Below are positions 26,759 to 35,118 of a stretch of DNA of 64,000 bases, in pieces. How positions within the stretch are numbered: the first letter of the stretch is position 1; each line of letters starts with the position of its first letter. The notes under the pieces were generated by a model. It worked only from the letters and a program-made list of their open reading frames with translations, had not been told where the DNA came from and did no database searches. The position numbers were made by a program, and so were the translations under genes. The stretch spans positions 3,782,001-3,846,000 of the forward strand of contig NZ_FNTG01000001.1 of NCBI RefSeq assembly GCF_900104795.1, written 5' to 3'. Source of the DNA: Burkholderia sp. WP9. GTDB taxonomy: Bacteria; Pseudomonadota; Gammaproteobacteria; Burkholderiales; Burkholderiaceae.

Positions 26759-27982
26759 ATGCGCATCTCCAGCACGCAGTACTTCAACATGAACGTCGCG
26801 ACGATGAGCGATCAGCAAGCTCAACTGTCGCAGTTGTACGCCGAGATCTCGAGCGGTGTGAGCCTCTCCACTCCGTCGGACAATCCGCTCGGCGCGGCAC
26901 AGGCGGTGCAGTTGAGCTCGACGGCGACGACCCTGTCGCAATACACGACCAACCAGGGCACCGCGCTGGCGTCGCTCCAGCAGGAAGACACCACGCTCGG
27001 CAGCGTCAACACCGTGCTGCAAACCATTCATACGCTGGTGCTGCGCGCCGGCGACGGTTCGCTGAACGACGGCGACCGCGGCTCGATCGCGACGCAGCTG
27101 CAAAGCTTGCGCAGCCAGCTGATGACGCTCGCCAATTCGACCGATCCGCAAGGCAACTACCTGTTCGCCGGTTATCAAAGCAGCGCGCAGCCGTACACCA
27201 CGAACTCGGCCGGCGTCGTGACCTATTCCGGCGACACGGGCACGCCCGGCGTGCAGATTACCGACTCGCACGTCGTGCAGACCGGCGACAACGGCATTTC
27301 GATCTTCGGCAGCGTGGCGCCGATCGGCACCAATTCCGTGCCGGCCGCGACGACGGGTAACACCGGTACGGGCGTGATCAGCTCCGTGAGCCTGAACAAC
27401 CCGACCGATCCGACCAATGCGGACAAGTACTCGATCAATTTTTCGTCGGCGACCACCTACACCGTGAGCCAGACCGATCCGGCTACCGGCGCGGTGACCA
27501 CGAGTGCGCCGCAGGCGTTTACCGCCGGTTCGGCCATCACGCTCGGCGGCCAGTCGGTGTCGATTACCGGTGCGCCGAACGCGGGCGACAGTTTCACGGT
27601 GACGCCGGCCACGCAAGGCAGCATGGACGTGTTCGCCAATCTGAGCCAGTTGATCACCACGTTGCAAACGCCGGTGTCGGGCGGCGCCTCGACGGCCAGC
27701 TTCCAGAGCGCGTTGACTACCAGCATGGCCCAGCTCGAGAACACGATGAACAACGTCGTGACGGCGCAAGCGGCGGTGGGTGGTCGCGAGCAGGAAGTGC
27801 AGGCGTTGCAGACGGTCACGCAGACCAACACGCTGCAGACCTCCAGCAACCTGGCGGATCTGACGCAGACCGACATGGTCAAGACGATCGGCAAATACAC
27901 GATGACGCAGGCTGCGCTGCAAGCGGCGCAACAGGCGTTCGCGAAGATTCAGAACATCTCGCTGTTCCAGTACCTGAGCTGA
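26759..27982 (+). CDS. flgL: Hook-associated protein 3 FlgL
   Basis: 407-residue second junction protein from ATG 26759 (a TTG two codons earlier is also in frame). MRISSTQYFNMNVATMSDQQ, EISSGVSLSTPSDNPLGAAQ, and FAGYQS near residue 136 are FlgL features; the C-terminus has the flagellin-like helix AQAAVGGREQEVQALQTVTQ. Residues about 221-284 (ADKYSINFSSATTYTVSQ to GDSFTVTP) are the insert shared with FlgE and FlgK. It starts 10 bases after flgK and is followed by a terminator. Confidence 0.95.
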   Translation: MRISSTQYFNMNVATMSDQQAQLSQLYAEISSGVSLSTPSDNPLGAAQAVQLSSTATTLSQYTTNQGTALASLQQEDTTLGSVNTVLQTIHTLVLRAGDGSLNDGDRGSIATQLQSLRSQLMTLANSTDPQGNYLFAGYQSSAQPYTTNSAGVVTYSGDTGTPGVQITDSHVVQTGDNGISIFGSVAPIGTNSVPAATTGNTGTGVISSVSLNNPTDPTNADKYSINFSSATTYTVSQTDPATGAVTTSAPQAFTAGSAITLGGQSVSITGAPNAGDSFTVTPATQGSMDVFANLSQLITTLQTPVSGGASTASFQSALTTSMAQLENTMNNVVTAQAAVGGREQEVQALQTVTQTNTLQTSSNLADLTQTDMVKTIGKYTMTQAALQAAQQAFAKIQNISLFQYLS

Positions 27983-28004
27983 TAACACGAGCGGTCTGAG
28001 ACGG

Positions 28005-28049
28005 AGAAGGGCGCAAACCAGTGTGAATCGGTTCCGCCCTTCGTCTTTT
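28005..28049 (+). terminator. Rho-independent terminator after flgL
   Basis: GAAGGGCG (28005-28012) pairs with CGCCCTTC (28034-28041), with inner AACC/GGTT pairing, followed by GTCTTTTTGG. Ends the flgKL transcript before the oppositely oriented effector cassette. Confidence 0.75.
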
Positions 28050-28104
28050 TGGAGTGCGCTGCATTGCGCAGTCGGTGCTTGCACCGGCCCAAGCGATGGA
28101 AAAC

Positions 28105-28431
28105 CTAAAAACCTGCTGAGATGTAGTCAGTCGAGTAGAACGCGACCGTCAAGATTGATAGGCCAAACAACCAACCAGCCCATTTCGAGGCGGACCAGCG
28201 CTTCCATGCAACCGAATTGACGAGGCCCAGGAGCACGGCCGGCCCCAACAGGTATGCGAGAAGAAGCGCCGTATCCCACGACGAGACAGCGCATTTGCCG
28301 AGCTCATGGCACCTGGCCATGGATTTATCGGCATGATGTGGCCATTGGTTGTGACTGAAGGCATATAAACATGCCCATGTCAGGAATAGACCGCAAAAAC
28401 AGCCGGCCAACGAGACACCAATGCGCTTCAC
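28105..28431 (-). CDS. Small multi-pass membrane protein; candidate immunity protein for the Tae4 effector
   Basis: 108 residues, no family recognised. Three hydrophobic segments are visible: about residues 5-25 (GVSLAGCFCGLFLTWACLYA), about 52-74 (TALLLAYLLGPAVLLGLVNS) and about 84-103 (WLFGLSILTVAFYSTDY). The loop between the first two holds charged residues and two Cys (C41, C47), and would be periplasmic if the N-terminus is inside. The ATG overlaps the stop of the amidase gene by 4 bases (28428-28431), the position expected for a cognate immunity gene. Known Tai4 immunity proteins are exported soluble proteins, so this would be a different type. The immunity role is inferred from position only; it could also be an unrelated accessory protein. 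Confidence 0.6.
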   Translation of the reverse strand: MKRIGVSLAGCFCGLFLTWACLYAFSHNQWPHHADKSMARCHELGKCAVSSWDTALLLAYLLGPAVLLGLVNSVAWKRWSASKWAGWLFGLSILTVAFYSTDYISAGF

Positions 28432-29057
28432 TTGATCTCCCAGAACAGGATCGATTTTGAGCCACGCAGGTCGGAGTAACTCACCTCGGAAGCTACGGTT
28501 GCACCCTGCCGAAATGACTGGATACCCACGTAACGCCCAATAGTCGCTACGCCGTCAAAGAAGCCGCTGATCGTCAGTCGTGAACCGTTCCAAAGATCAA
28601 TGTGCCCACCGCTTGCAGTGCCTACGCTTTCGCCTTCGCGCGTCCAATAGCGCGAAAACTGAATGATGCCGGTGCGGCCCTTGACCTTTGATTCCCAATC
28701 TGCGCCCGTCATATCTTCCGCCTTCGGGAGCCCTGCAAACGGACGCAGCTGCAACCACTTGCCCAATTCGTCGGCTCGCGTCGCGGTAGCTTTGCCATCA
28801 AGCATGATCCGCCCAATGGACGATTGACCCGAGAGCGGTTTAACCCATCTCTGTGAAAATGACTTCATTTCGACGCCGACCCGGTGGAATGTCACACTCA
28901 TCCGAATAGCGCATTGGTCGCGATAAGCTGGATTATCGTAGGGATCGCCCGATGGATAGTGATCCCACAACTCCTGAAAAGTCAGTGCCTTCAGTTGCAC
29001 TTCCTTGATCGAATTCGGCGTCGAATTGGTTTCTACCTCGGTCGTTTTATTCGGCAT
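28428..29057 (-). CDS. tae4: Type VI secretion amidase effector, Tae4 family
   Basis: 209-residue predicted peptidoglycan amidase. Tae4 enzymes are delivered by the type VI system into the periplasm of rivals and cut the gamma-D-Glu-mDAP bond of the stem peptide. Family features visible: LWDHYPSGDP, catalytic Cys49 in DQCAIRMS, catalytic His152 in SGGHIDLWNGSRLT, and the Trp-containing C-terminus LFWEIK. No signal peptide is seen, as expected for a secreted cargo protein. The first ~20 residues are polar and variable. It starts 3 bases after the PAAR gene stop and overlaps the downstream membrane-protein gene by 4 bases, so the three are one operon. No other type VI gene is in the window; a secretion apparatus elsewhere in the genome is assumed. 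Confidence 0.87.
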   Translation of the reverse strand: MPNKTTEVETNSTPNSIKEVQLKALTFQELWDHYPSGDPYDNPAYRDQCAIRMSVTFHRVGVEMKSFSQRWVKPLSGQSSIGRIMLDGKATATRADELGKWLQLRPFAGLPKAEDMTGADWESKVKGRTGIIQFSRYWTREGESVGTASGGHIDLWNGSRLTISGFFDGVATIGRYVGIQSFRQGATVASEVSYSDLRGSKSILFWEIK

Positions 29058-29060
29058 TGG

Positions 29061-29606
29061 TCAGGACCCTTCCTGTCTCGCAAGCGCTGCATCGCCCCAA
29101 TACACTTTGTAATGGGTGACTGCTTCGGCGTGGACACGTGGCAGATAACCGTATTCGTCAAGCCGCCCGGATATAGTGCTGCCGTTGGCCGATTCGATGA
29201 AGTACGGATAGCCTTCGAGGCTCGCCACCGTCGTCGCGACGCGCACCTGTTCGTCATAGATGCCCTTTGCCAGCGCCGAATTGTCGATAGTGGATACGAC
29301 ACGGCTCGCGGCCACAGCGATGTCGTCAGTCCAGTAGAAACAGCCAGGATTGAGGCTGGCCATCACATAGTTGAGTCCGCATGGACACAACACCAGATCG
29401 CCTTCGACAACGCCGGGCTGTCCCCTGTAGCACCGGCGCGTAGCCGTGCCGACTATCCTGAACACGCCCTTGCAATTGCCGCATGTTGCTTCGTCGCCAT
29501 CCAGTGCGAACGGCTTGCCTTGGTCCATCATGTGAGTGGCCGAACCGCCAATGACGACGCCGCCTGTCGTTGTCGGGCTGCCTTGCACCACGAGCGCCTT
29601 ACGCAT
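29061..29606 (-). CDS. PAAR-domain protein, type VI spike tip and probable carrier of Tae4
   Basis: 181 residues. The N-terminal half is a PAAR-type domain: RKALVVQGSPTTTGGVVIGG, DGDEATCGNCKG, GQPGVVEGDLVLCPCG. PAAR proteins sharpen the VgrG spike and carry effectors. Five cysteines lie in the tip region as C42-x2-C45, C59 and C74-x-C76, suggesting a metal site. The C-terminal ~95 residues (from about MASLNPGCFYWTDD, ending VTHYKVYWGDAAL) are not a toxin I recognise and may bind the effector. Start at 29606 is chosen for GGGAG upstream; the frame is open 15 codons further but without support. First gene of the cassette. Confidence 0.85.
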   Translation of the reverse strand: MRKALVVQGSPTTTGGVVIGGSATHMMDQGKPFALDGDEATCGNCKGVFRIVGTATRRCYRGQPGVVEGDLVLCPCGLNYVMASLNPGCFYWTDDIAVAASRVVSTIDNSALAKGIYDEQVRVATTVASLEGYPYFIESANGSTISGRLDEYGYLPRVHAEAVTHYKVYWGDAALARQEGS

Positions 29607-30003
29607 GGATCTCGTCTCCCTCGAAGCACGCGAGCCTGTACCCCGTCCCACCGAGTGTCGTAATCCGACACGTCGTTTCGTTCCTTTCGCTTCCCGGCAT
29701 TCTCAATGTCTCCCGTATGAAATGAGCCAACGTGGATGGGATTCGCGTGCGGTCGTTGAGCGCACCTATCCCGCAATCCATTTCGGCGAATCACAGACGG
29801 ATTAGGTATCCGACAAGTCTGAAAAAATGGATATTTATGCAACGATTTGGGCATGCCTGATGTGGGCCAACCGGGCAACGCAGACAGCGTGATCTTCTCG
29901 GAAGCGTTGAAGTCGCGACCTAAGACGGCAACCTGTCCTGCTACCGCGGACGCCGTTGCAATACCGCACGCGAAGCGAATCGCTTCAGTTCGGATTGCAC
30001 GCG
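29607..30003. other. Spacer between the effector cassette and the fliR terminator
   Basis: About 400 bases with no gene I can support on either strand. It contains the expected promoter of the cassette and an AT-rich patch (about 29815-29850). Short open frames here have no recognisable similarity or ribosome sites. It may hold remnants of whatever brought the cassette in. Confidence 0.4.
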
Positions 30004-30027
30004 AAAAAACGCCCGCTCTGGGCGGGC
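30004..30027 (-). terminator. Rho-independent terminator after fliR
   Basis: Minus strand: GCCCGC, loop CCAGA, GCGGGC, then GTTTTTT. Six-bp stem and a U-run, about 70 bases past the fliR stop. Confidence 0.8.
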
Positions 30028-30095
30028 ATGAAGATTAGCGACTCGCTACAACGTGTCGACGCAAAGGCCACGTAGCACCCTTAGTCAAAACTTCA

Positions 30096-30878
30096 CTACC
30101 TGAACCCCGCCGCCACGCGCCCCATCTGATCGAGGCCGACGTCGAAGAGCCGTATGAAGAACGGGATCATGTTCGGGGTCATCAGTTGCAGAAGCAGCAT
30201 GCCGATCAGCATGGTGAGCGGGAAGCCGATCTGAAAGACGCCGATCTGCGGCGCGGCGCGATTCAGAATACCGAGCGAGAGGTTGGTGATGAGGAGCGCG
30301 ACGACCACCGGCAGCGACAGCAACAGCCCTGCTGAAAACACCGTGCTGCCGAAGTTCGCCAGTGTGCGCCAGCCGGGCGCGCCGAGAATGTTCGCCGATA
30401 CCGGCACCGACTGGAAGGTGGTGAGCAGCGCGCTGATCATCTGCAAATGGCCGTCGATCACCAGAAACACCAGCATCGCGATGGTGTTCATGTAGCTCGA
30501 CAGCACCTGGCTCGAACTGGCGGCTTGCGCGTCGAAGAACGTCGCGAAGCCGAGGCCCATGCCGAGACCGACGAAGTCGCCGGTCGCGCTGATCGCCTGA
30601 AACACGATCTGCATGGTGACGCCGAGTGCGATGCCGATCAGGAACTGGTTGACGATGATCCACACGCCTTCGGCGGAAAACACCGTGACCTGCGGCAGCG
30701 CGCCGAGTGTCGGCGCGACGATGATCGTGACGAACGCCGCAAGGCCGATCTTCACACGCATTGGCAGCGAACGGTTGCCGAGCACCGGTGCGGTGGCGAC
30801 CAGCGCGAGAATGCGCACGAACGGCCACAGGAACGCGGTGAGCCAGGCGTTCAGTTGCGCGTAGGTGACGGAAAACAT
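30096..30878 (-). CDS. fliR: Flagellar export gate protein FliR
   Basis: 260-residue membrane protein of the FliP5-FliQ4-FliR1 export channel. The N-terminus MFSVTYAQLNAWLTAFLWPF, the loop VFSAEGVWIIVNQFLIGIAL and SATGDFVGLGMGLGFATFFD are characteristic; about six hydrophobic segments are present. Last gene of the fliL-R operon; 37 bases after fliQ. Confidence 0.97.
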   Translation of the reverse strand: MFSVTYAQLNAWLTAFLWPFVRILALVATAPVLGNRSLPMRVKIGLAAFVTIIVAPTLGALPQVTVFSAEGVWIIVNQFLIGIALGVTMQIVFQAISATGDFVGLGMGLGFATFFDAQAASSSQVLSSYMNTIAMLVFLVIDGHLQMISALLTTFQSVPVSANILGAPGWRTLANFGSTVFSAGLLLSLPVVVALLITNLSLGILNRAAPQIGVFQIGFPLTMLIGMLLLQLMTPNMIPFFIRLFDVGLDQMGRVAAGFR

Positions 30879-30915
30879 CGCGGTGGGGAAGGGAAGGTCG
30901 AGACCGGCGCCGCGC

Positions 30916-31185
30916 TCAGTTGACGAGCGTCGGAATGTTGGTGAGCGTCTGGCGCAGATAGTCGAGCATGGTCGTCAGCATCCATGGCCCGGCGATCACC
31001 ATCGTGACGGCAATCGCGAGCAGCTTGGGAATGAACGACAGCGTGCTTTCGTTGATCTGCGTGGCGGCCTGAAACAGGCTCACCACCAGACCGACCACCA
31101 GCGCGACCAGCAGCAACGGCGCGGCAAGCAGCAGGCCGACATACATGGCCTGGTGCGCGAGCGTCATGACGGATTCTTGATTCAT
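30916..31185 (-). CDS. fliQ: Flagellar export gate protein FliQ
   Basis: 89 residues with two hydrophobic hairpin helices, MYVGLLLAAPLLLVALVVGL and LLAIAVTMVIAGPWMLTTML. The segment VGLVVSLFQAATQINESTLS is the most conserved part of the FliQ family. Length is exact for the family. Lies between fliP and fliR. Confidence 0.97.
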   Translation of the reverse strand: MNQESVMTLAHQAMYVGLLLAAPLLLVALVVGLVVSLFQAATQINESTLSFIPKLLAIAVTMVIAGPWMLTTMLDYLRQTLTNIPTLVN

Positions 31186-31249
31186 GGCGATAGGACCGGA
31201 AGCGTGAAGGGCGCGAGGGGCGGTGAAAAAACGCGGTAAAAAAACGCGG

Positions 31250-32095
31250 TTAAACGAAGCTCTGTGCCAGCGAGCCGAGCAGCAACTGCCAGCCGTCGAC
31301 CAGCACGAACAGCATCAGCTTGAACGGCAGCGAAATGGTCGCGGGCGACACCATCATCATGCCCATCGACATCAGCACGCTCGCCACCACCATGTCGATG
31401 ATCAGGAACGGGATGAAAATCGTGAAGCCGATCTGGAAGCCGGTTTTCAATTCGCTCGTCACGAACGAAGGCACCAGCAGCGACAACGGTACATCTTCCG
31501 GACCCTGCATCGGCGCGGCGTGTGAAATGCGGGCGAACAGCGCGAGGTCGCTTTCGCGGGTCTGGCGCAGCATGAACGTCTTGAACGGCGCGAGGCCACG
31601 GTTCACCGCTGTCTCCATCGGCATCGTGCCGTCGGAGAACGGCTTGTAGCCGTCGGTGTAAGCCTTGTCGAGCACCGGCGACATGACGAACAACGTAAGG
31701 AACAGCGCGAGCCCGACGAGAACCTGGTTAGGCGGCGTCGTGGTCGTGCCGAGCGCCTGGCGCAGCAGCGAGAGCACGATGATGATGCGCGTGAAGCTCG
31801 TCATCATCAGCACCATGGCCGGCAGGAACGACAGCATCGTGAGCAGCAGCATGGTCTGCACACTCAGCGAGTACGTCGTGCCGCCGTTCGGGCCGGGGCT
31901 CGTATTGAAGGCCGGCAAGCCGGCCGTTTGCGCGAACGACAGGGTCGGCAGCGCGAGCATCAGCGCCGCCAGTACGACGGGCGCAACGGGGGTGACGCGG
32001 CGTAGAGCGTGCACAACCACGGGAATCACTTTCGAAGCGGTGCTGGACATGCGAGCGGATTGCGCGTGACGCGCCGAAGAAAGACTGAACTGCAT
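31250..32095 (-). CDS. fliP: Flagellar export gate protein FliP
   Basis: 281 residues from ATG 32095, which overlaps the fliO stop by one base (TAATG) and is therefore preferred. The long N-terminus ends in a signal-peptide-like [14 protein letters not shown], as FliP is one of the few gate proteins with a cleaved leader. The core has [38 protein letters not shown] and [20 protein letters not shown], the standard FliP signatures. A longer upstream frame overlaps fliO and is ignored. Confidence 0.97.
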   Translation of the reverse strand: MQFSLSSARHAQSARMSSTASKVIPVVVHALRRVTPVAPVVLAALMLALPTLSFAQTAGLPAFNTSPGPNGGTTYSLSVQTMLLLTMLSFLPAMVLMMTSFTRIIIVLSLLRQALGTTTTPPNQVLVGLALFLTLFVMSPVLDKAYTDGYKPFSDGTMPMETAVNRGLAPFKTFMLRQTRESDLALFARISHAAPMQGPEDVPLSLLVPSFVTSELKTGFQIGFTIFIPFLIIDMVVASVLMSMGMMMVSPATISLPFKLMLFVLVDGWQLLLGSLAQSFV

Positions 32096-32706
32096 TACCG
32101 AACCTCGCCGCCTTGCCCGTTGAAACGTTTGCCCACTTCGCCTTTCAATGCATCGCGAAAGCGTTGGCCGAAAGTGCCCGGCAGTGCCGTACCGGTAGCC
32201 TGCGTGCCTGCCGGACCGGCTTGCGACGCGCCGAGCGCATCGACGGCGGCCGAACCGGCCGGCATCGTGTGAAGCAGGCGCACGTTGCCGGGCGCAGTGC
32301 CGAGCACGAGCCACGTATCGCCGATCTCGACCACCGCGACGCGCTCCTTGCCGCCGAGCGAGGCGCCGCCGATCGTTTTCACGAGGCCGCCGCGGTTCGC
32401 CGGCTGCAAGCCGAAGCGGCGTGCGAGCCATGCGCAAGCGAACACCAGACCGATCACGACCAGCAGGCCGACGATGGTTTGCAACACCGCGCCGACGCCG
32501 AGCGCCGGAACCGCGCTACCCGCACCGACACCCGAGGCGATTTTCGCGGCATTGTTGACCGCATTCATGTCCGCCGCGCCAGCGGCCGACGGTGTGAGCA
32601 ACATGAAGATCGACGCCGGGGCGGATAGCGCCACCGCGACGTTGGCAGCCAGTGCGGCGCGAATCGGAACAGTGCGCGACGCGGCGCGACCGGCTACGCG
32701 TTTCAT
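32095..32706 (-). CDS. fliO: Flagellar export gate assembly protein FliO
   Basis: 203 residues. FliO helps FliP assemble. A signal-like N-terminus, then a single strong membrane span [20 protein letters not shown] followed by ARRFGLQP, and a cytoplasmic part with [19 protein letters not shown], typical of FliO. The C-terminal tail is variable. The start overlaps the fliN stop by 4 bases. Confidence 0.93.
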   Translation of the reverse strand: MKRVAGRAASRTVPIRAALAANVAVALSAPASIFMLLTPSAAGAADMNAVNNAAKIASGVGAGSAVPALGVGAVLQTIVGLLVVIGLVFACAWLARRFGLQPANRGGLVKTIGGASLGGKERVAVVEIGDTWLVLGTAPGNVRLLHTMPAGSAAVDALGASQAGPAGTQATGTALPGTFGQRFRDALKGEVGKRFNGQGGEVR

Positions 32707-33173
32707 CGATTCAACTTCCGGATGCGTTCGGACGGCGTGATGATGTCGGTCAGACGGATACCGAACTTGTCGTTCACCACCACCACTTCACCCTGTGCGA
32801 TCAGACAGCCGTTGACCAGCACGTCCATCGGCTCGCCCGCCATGCCGTCCAGTTCCACCACCGACCCCTGTGCGAGTTGCAGTAGGTTGCGGATCGCGAT
32901 CTTGGTGCGGCCGAGTTCGACGGTCATCTGAACAGGAATGTCCAGGATCATGTCGATGTCGTTGCGCGTCGAGGTCGGCTCGACTTTCGACAACGGCTGG
33001 AACACGCCGGCCGTCGTCGCACTGACTTCCGAATTGTCGTTCTGCTCGGCCAGCGCGCTGGCCCAGTCCGCCATGGCCGCTTCGTCTTCGGCCGCGGCTG
33101 CGTCGGCGGCCAGTTGCGGCTCGCCAGCGGCCAGCTCGGCCTCGGTTTTTGCGTTCAGGTCACTCATATCCAC
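32703..33173 (-). CDS. fliN: Flagellar motor switch protein FliN
   Basis: 156-residue C-ring protein. The C-terminal SpoA domain (DIPVQMTVELGRTKIAIRNL, GSVVELDGMAGEPMDVLVNG, KFGIRLTDIITPSERIRKL) is complete. The N-terminal ~75 residues are acidic and Ala-rich. It works with FliM and FliG in torque direction switching. Overlaps fliM by 14 bases. Confidence 0.97.
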   Translation of the reverse strand: MDMSDLNAKTEAELAAGEPQLAADAAAAEDEAAMADWASALAEQNDNSEVSATTAGVFQPLSKVEPTSTRNDIDMILDIPVQMTVELGRTKIAIRNLLQLAQGSVVELDGMAGEPMDVLVNGCLIAQGEVVVVNDKFGIRLTDIITPSERIRKLNR

Positions 33174-34158
33174 CTTCCTTCATCGTGTCGGCTGCGCTGA
33201 TCATTTTCTGGACCCGCAACGCGTACTGACCATTGAAAATTCCGTAGCCGCATTCCATCACCGGCACGCCATCGACTTTCGCCGTGATGTGTTCGGGGAT
33301 GTTGATCGGCAGAACATCGCCTTTGCGCATGTTCAGGATCTGTTCGAACGTGACCGGCACCTGCGCGAGGTCGGCGGTCAGTTCCACTTCCGCGGCCTGC
33401 ACCTGCTGCGACAGCACGCGGACCCAGCGGCGGTCGACTTCGAGCGCCTCGCCCTGAATCGGCGACGAAAGAATGTCGCGGATCGGTTCGATCATCGAGT
33501 ACGGCATGCAGATGTGCAGCGTGCCGCCCGTCGTGCCGAACTCAATCGAGAACTGCGTGACGATGACGATTTCGTTCGGCGTCGCCACGTTGGCGAACTG
33601 CGTGTGCATTTCCGAGCGCACGTATTCGAATTGCAGCGGGCGCACGCTTTTCCACGACGCCGTGTAGTGCTCGAACGTGAGGTTGAGCAGCTTCATGATG
33701 ATGCGCTGCTCGGTCTGCGTGAAATCGCGGCCTTCTACGCGGGTATGGAAACGCCCGTCGCCGCCGAACAGGTTGTCGACCACGAAGAACACCAGGTTCG
33801 GGTCGAACACGAATAGCGACGTGCCGCGCAACGGCTTCACGTGGACCAGATTCAGGTTGGTCGGGATCGGCAGATTGCGGGTGAACTCGCTGTACTTCTG
33901 CACCTTCACCGGACCGACGGAGATTTCCGCCGAGCGCCGCATGAAGTTGAAGATACCGACGCGCAACAGACGCGCAAACCGGTCGTTGATGATTTCGAGG
34001 CCAGGCATCCGGCCGCGGACGATGCGTTCCTGCGTCGCGATGTTGTAGGGCCGTACGCCCACACGCTCGCTTTGCTCGGCTTCCGAATCGGACTCGCCGG
34101 TTACGCCCTTGAGGAGAGCATCGACCTCCTCCTGGGACATGAACTCTTCGTGGCCCAT
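33160..34158 (-). CDS. fliM: Flagellar motor switch protein FliM
   Basis: 332 residues. The N-terminal CheY-P-binding motif is present (FMSQEEVDALLKG, residues 6-18), then the middle CheC-like domain (RIVRGRMPGLEIINDRFARL, with GGxG-type FFVVDNLFGGDGRFHTR) and a C-terminal SpoA domain. CheY is encoded at 945. Operon order fliL-M-N-O-P-Q-R. Confidence 0.98.
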   Translation of the reverse strand: MGHEEFMSQEEVDALLKGVTGESDSEAEQSERVGVRPYNIATQERIVRGRMPGLEIINDRFARLLRVGIFNFMRRSAEISVGPVKVQKYSEFTRNLPIPTNLNLVHVKPLRGTSLFVFDPNLVFFVVDNLFGGDGRFHTRVEGRDFTQTEQRIIMKLLNLTFEHYTASWKSVRPLQFEYVRSEMHTQFANVATPNEIVIVTQFSIEFGTTGGTLHICMPYSMIEPIRDILSSPIQGEALEVDRRWVRVLSQQVQAAEVELTADLAQVPVTFEQILNMRKGDVLPINIPEHITAKVDGVPVMECGYGIFNGQYALRVQKMISAADTMKEGGYE

Positions 34159-34223
34159 TCCTTATTCCTCGTGCGTCCCGTGGCGGTTGATGATGGCAGC
34201 GCTGATTAACGTCACGACCGACG

Positions 34224-34724
34224 TCACTGCACGACGAATTCGGTGAACAGCACGTCCTGGACATGGATCGGCACGGCGCCCTTGTCGGTCGGCTGTTCGA
34301 TCAGTGTCCGGAGTTCCGTGGCGAGCGCGCGCTTGCCTTCGAGCGGCGCCAGTTCGTCAGGGTGTTTGTTCGACAGCGCGAGCAGGATACGGCTGCGCAC
34401 TTCGGGCATGTGCTCGGTCAGTTCCTGCTGGGTCTTCGCGTCGGTGAGTTTCAGCGTCAGGCCGATGCGCAGGAAGTGCTGCTGGCCGTCGTCCGATTGC
34501 AGATTGACGGTCATCGATTCGAGCGGGAAAAACAGCGGCGCGGGTGCCGGGGCCGGCGCGGCTTCCGCCGAGGCTGTGGCGGGTGCGCGCTTGGACATGA
34601 AGAACCATACGCCCGCGCCGGCTGCGCCCGCGGCGATGATCGCGATGAGCACGATCAGGATGATGCGCTTCAAGGGGCCCGGGGAGGCGGGCGCGGCTTG
34701 CTGGGGTGCGGTCGTGGTTGCCAT
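34224..34724 (-). CDS. fliL: Flagellar basal body-associated protein FliL
   Basis: 166 residues with one N-terminal membrane span (IILIVLIAIIAAGAAGAGVW) and a periplasmic domain containing FPLESMTVNLQSDDGQQHFL and LTEHMPEVRSRILLALSNK, typical of FliL. FliL surrounds the stator units and supports torque. First gene of the operon. An intergenic repeat lies upstream of it. Confidence 0.94.
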   Translation of the reverse strand: MATTTAPQQAAPASPGPLKRIILIVLIAIIAAGAAGAGVWFFMSKRAPATASAEAAPAPAPAPLFFPLESMTVNLQSDDGQQHFLRIGLTLKLTDAKTQQELTEHMPEVRSRILLALSNKHPDELAPLEGKRALATELRTLIEQPTDKGAVPIHVQDVLFTEFVVQ

Positions 34725-34879
34725 GAGGTTTGCTTTGCTTGCCTTTAGTGCTGGTGATGGTGATTGTTGTTTATTTGCCTGCGGCGCGATGGGTCGAAAA
34801 GAAGGGTTATTGCGGGCTATCTCTGGTTTTTGGGGTTTTTGCTGTCGCGGCCGGTGGGGTTGGCCTTTCCTTGAATTCG

Positions 34880-34984
34880 CTTTGGTCTATTGGCGTTGCC
34901 CCTGTGCGGGGCGGCACTTACTTTCTTTGCCGCCGCAAAGAAAGTAAGCAAAGAAAGCGGCTTCACACCGCTAATCCCTAAGCG
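34880..34984. repeat. Palindromic intergenic repeat upstream of fliL
   Basis: The core is a perfect 14-bp inverted repeat, CTTACTTTCTTTGC / GCAAAGAAAGTAAG, with loop CGCC (34917-34948). GCAAAGAAAG is repeated directly at 34948. On one side stands GCCCC-TGTGC-GGGGC, on the other AGCGG-CTTCACA-CCGCT. I recall closely similar intergenic sequences in many Burkholderia-group genomes, but copy number here cannot be tested. The rest of the 34725-35209 spacer holds no gene; part of it (34740-34870) is strikingly G/T-rich. Confidence 0.6.
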
Positions 34985-35118
34985 GGGCCCTCACGCAGTC
35001 GCGGTAGTGGTGCATCTGGAATCAGTCTCCTCGCACATTCAACGTTCGTGACAAGGCAGTCATTCTTCCGGCGGCGCTGCGCGCGCCGTGGCGGTTTTTC
35101 ATCCAGTGCCTGACGCGA

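Noticed and set aside
29847..30038. 63-codon plus-strand frame in the spacer beside the effector cassette
   Set aside because: No ribosome site or recognisable similarity, and it runs into the fliR terminator hairpin.
34917..34948. 14-bp palindrome as a rho-independent terminator
   Set aside because: No T-run follows the stem on either strand and it is upstream, not downstream, of fliL; treated as a repeat element.
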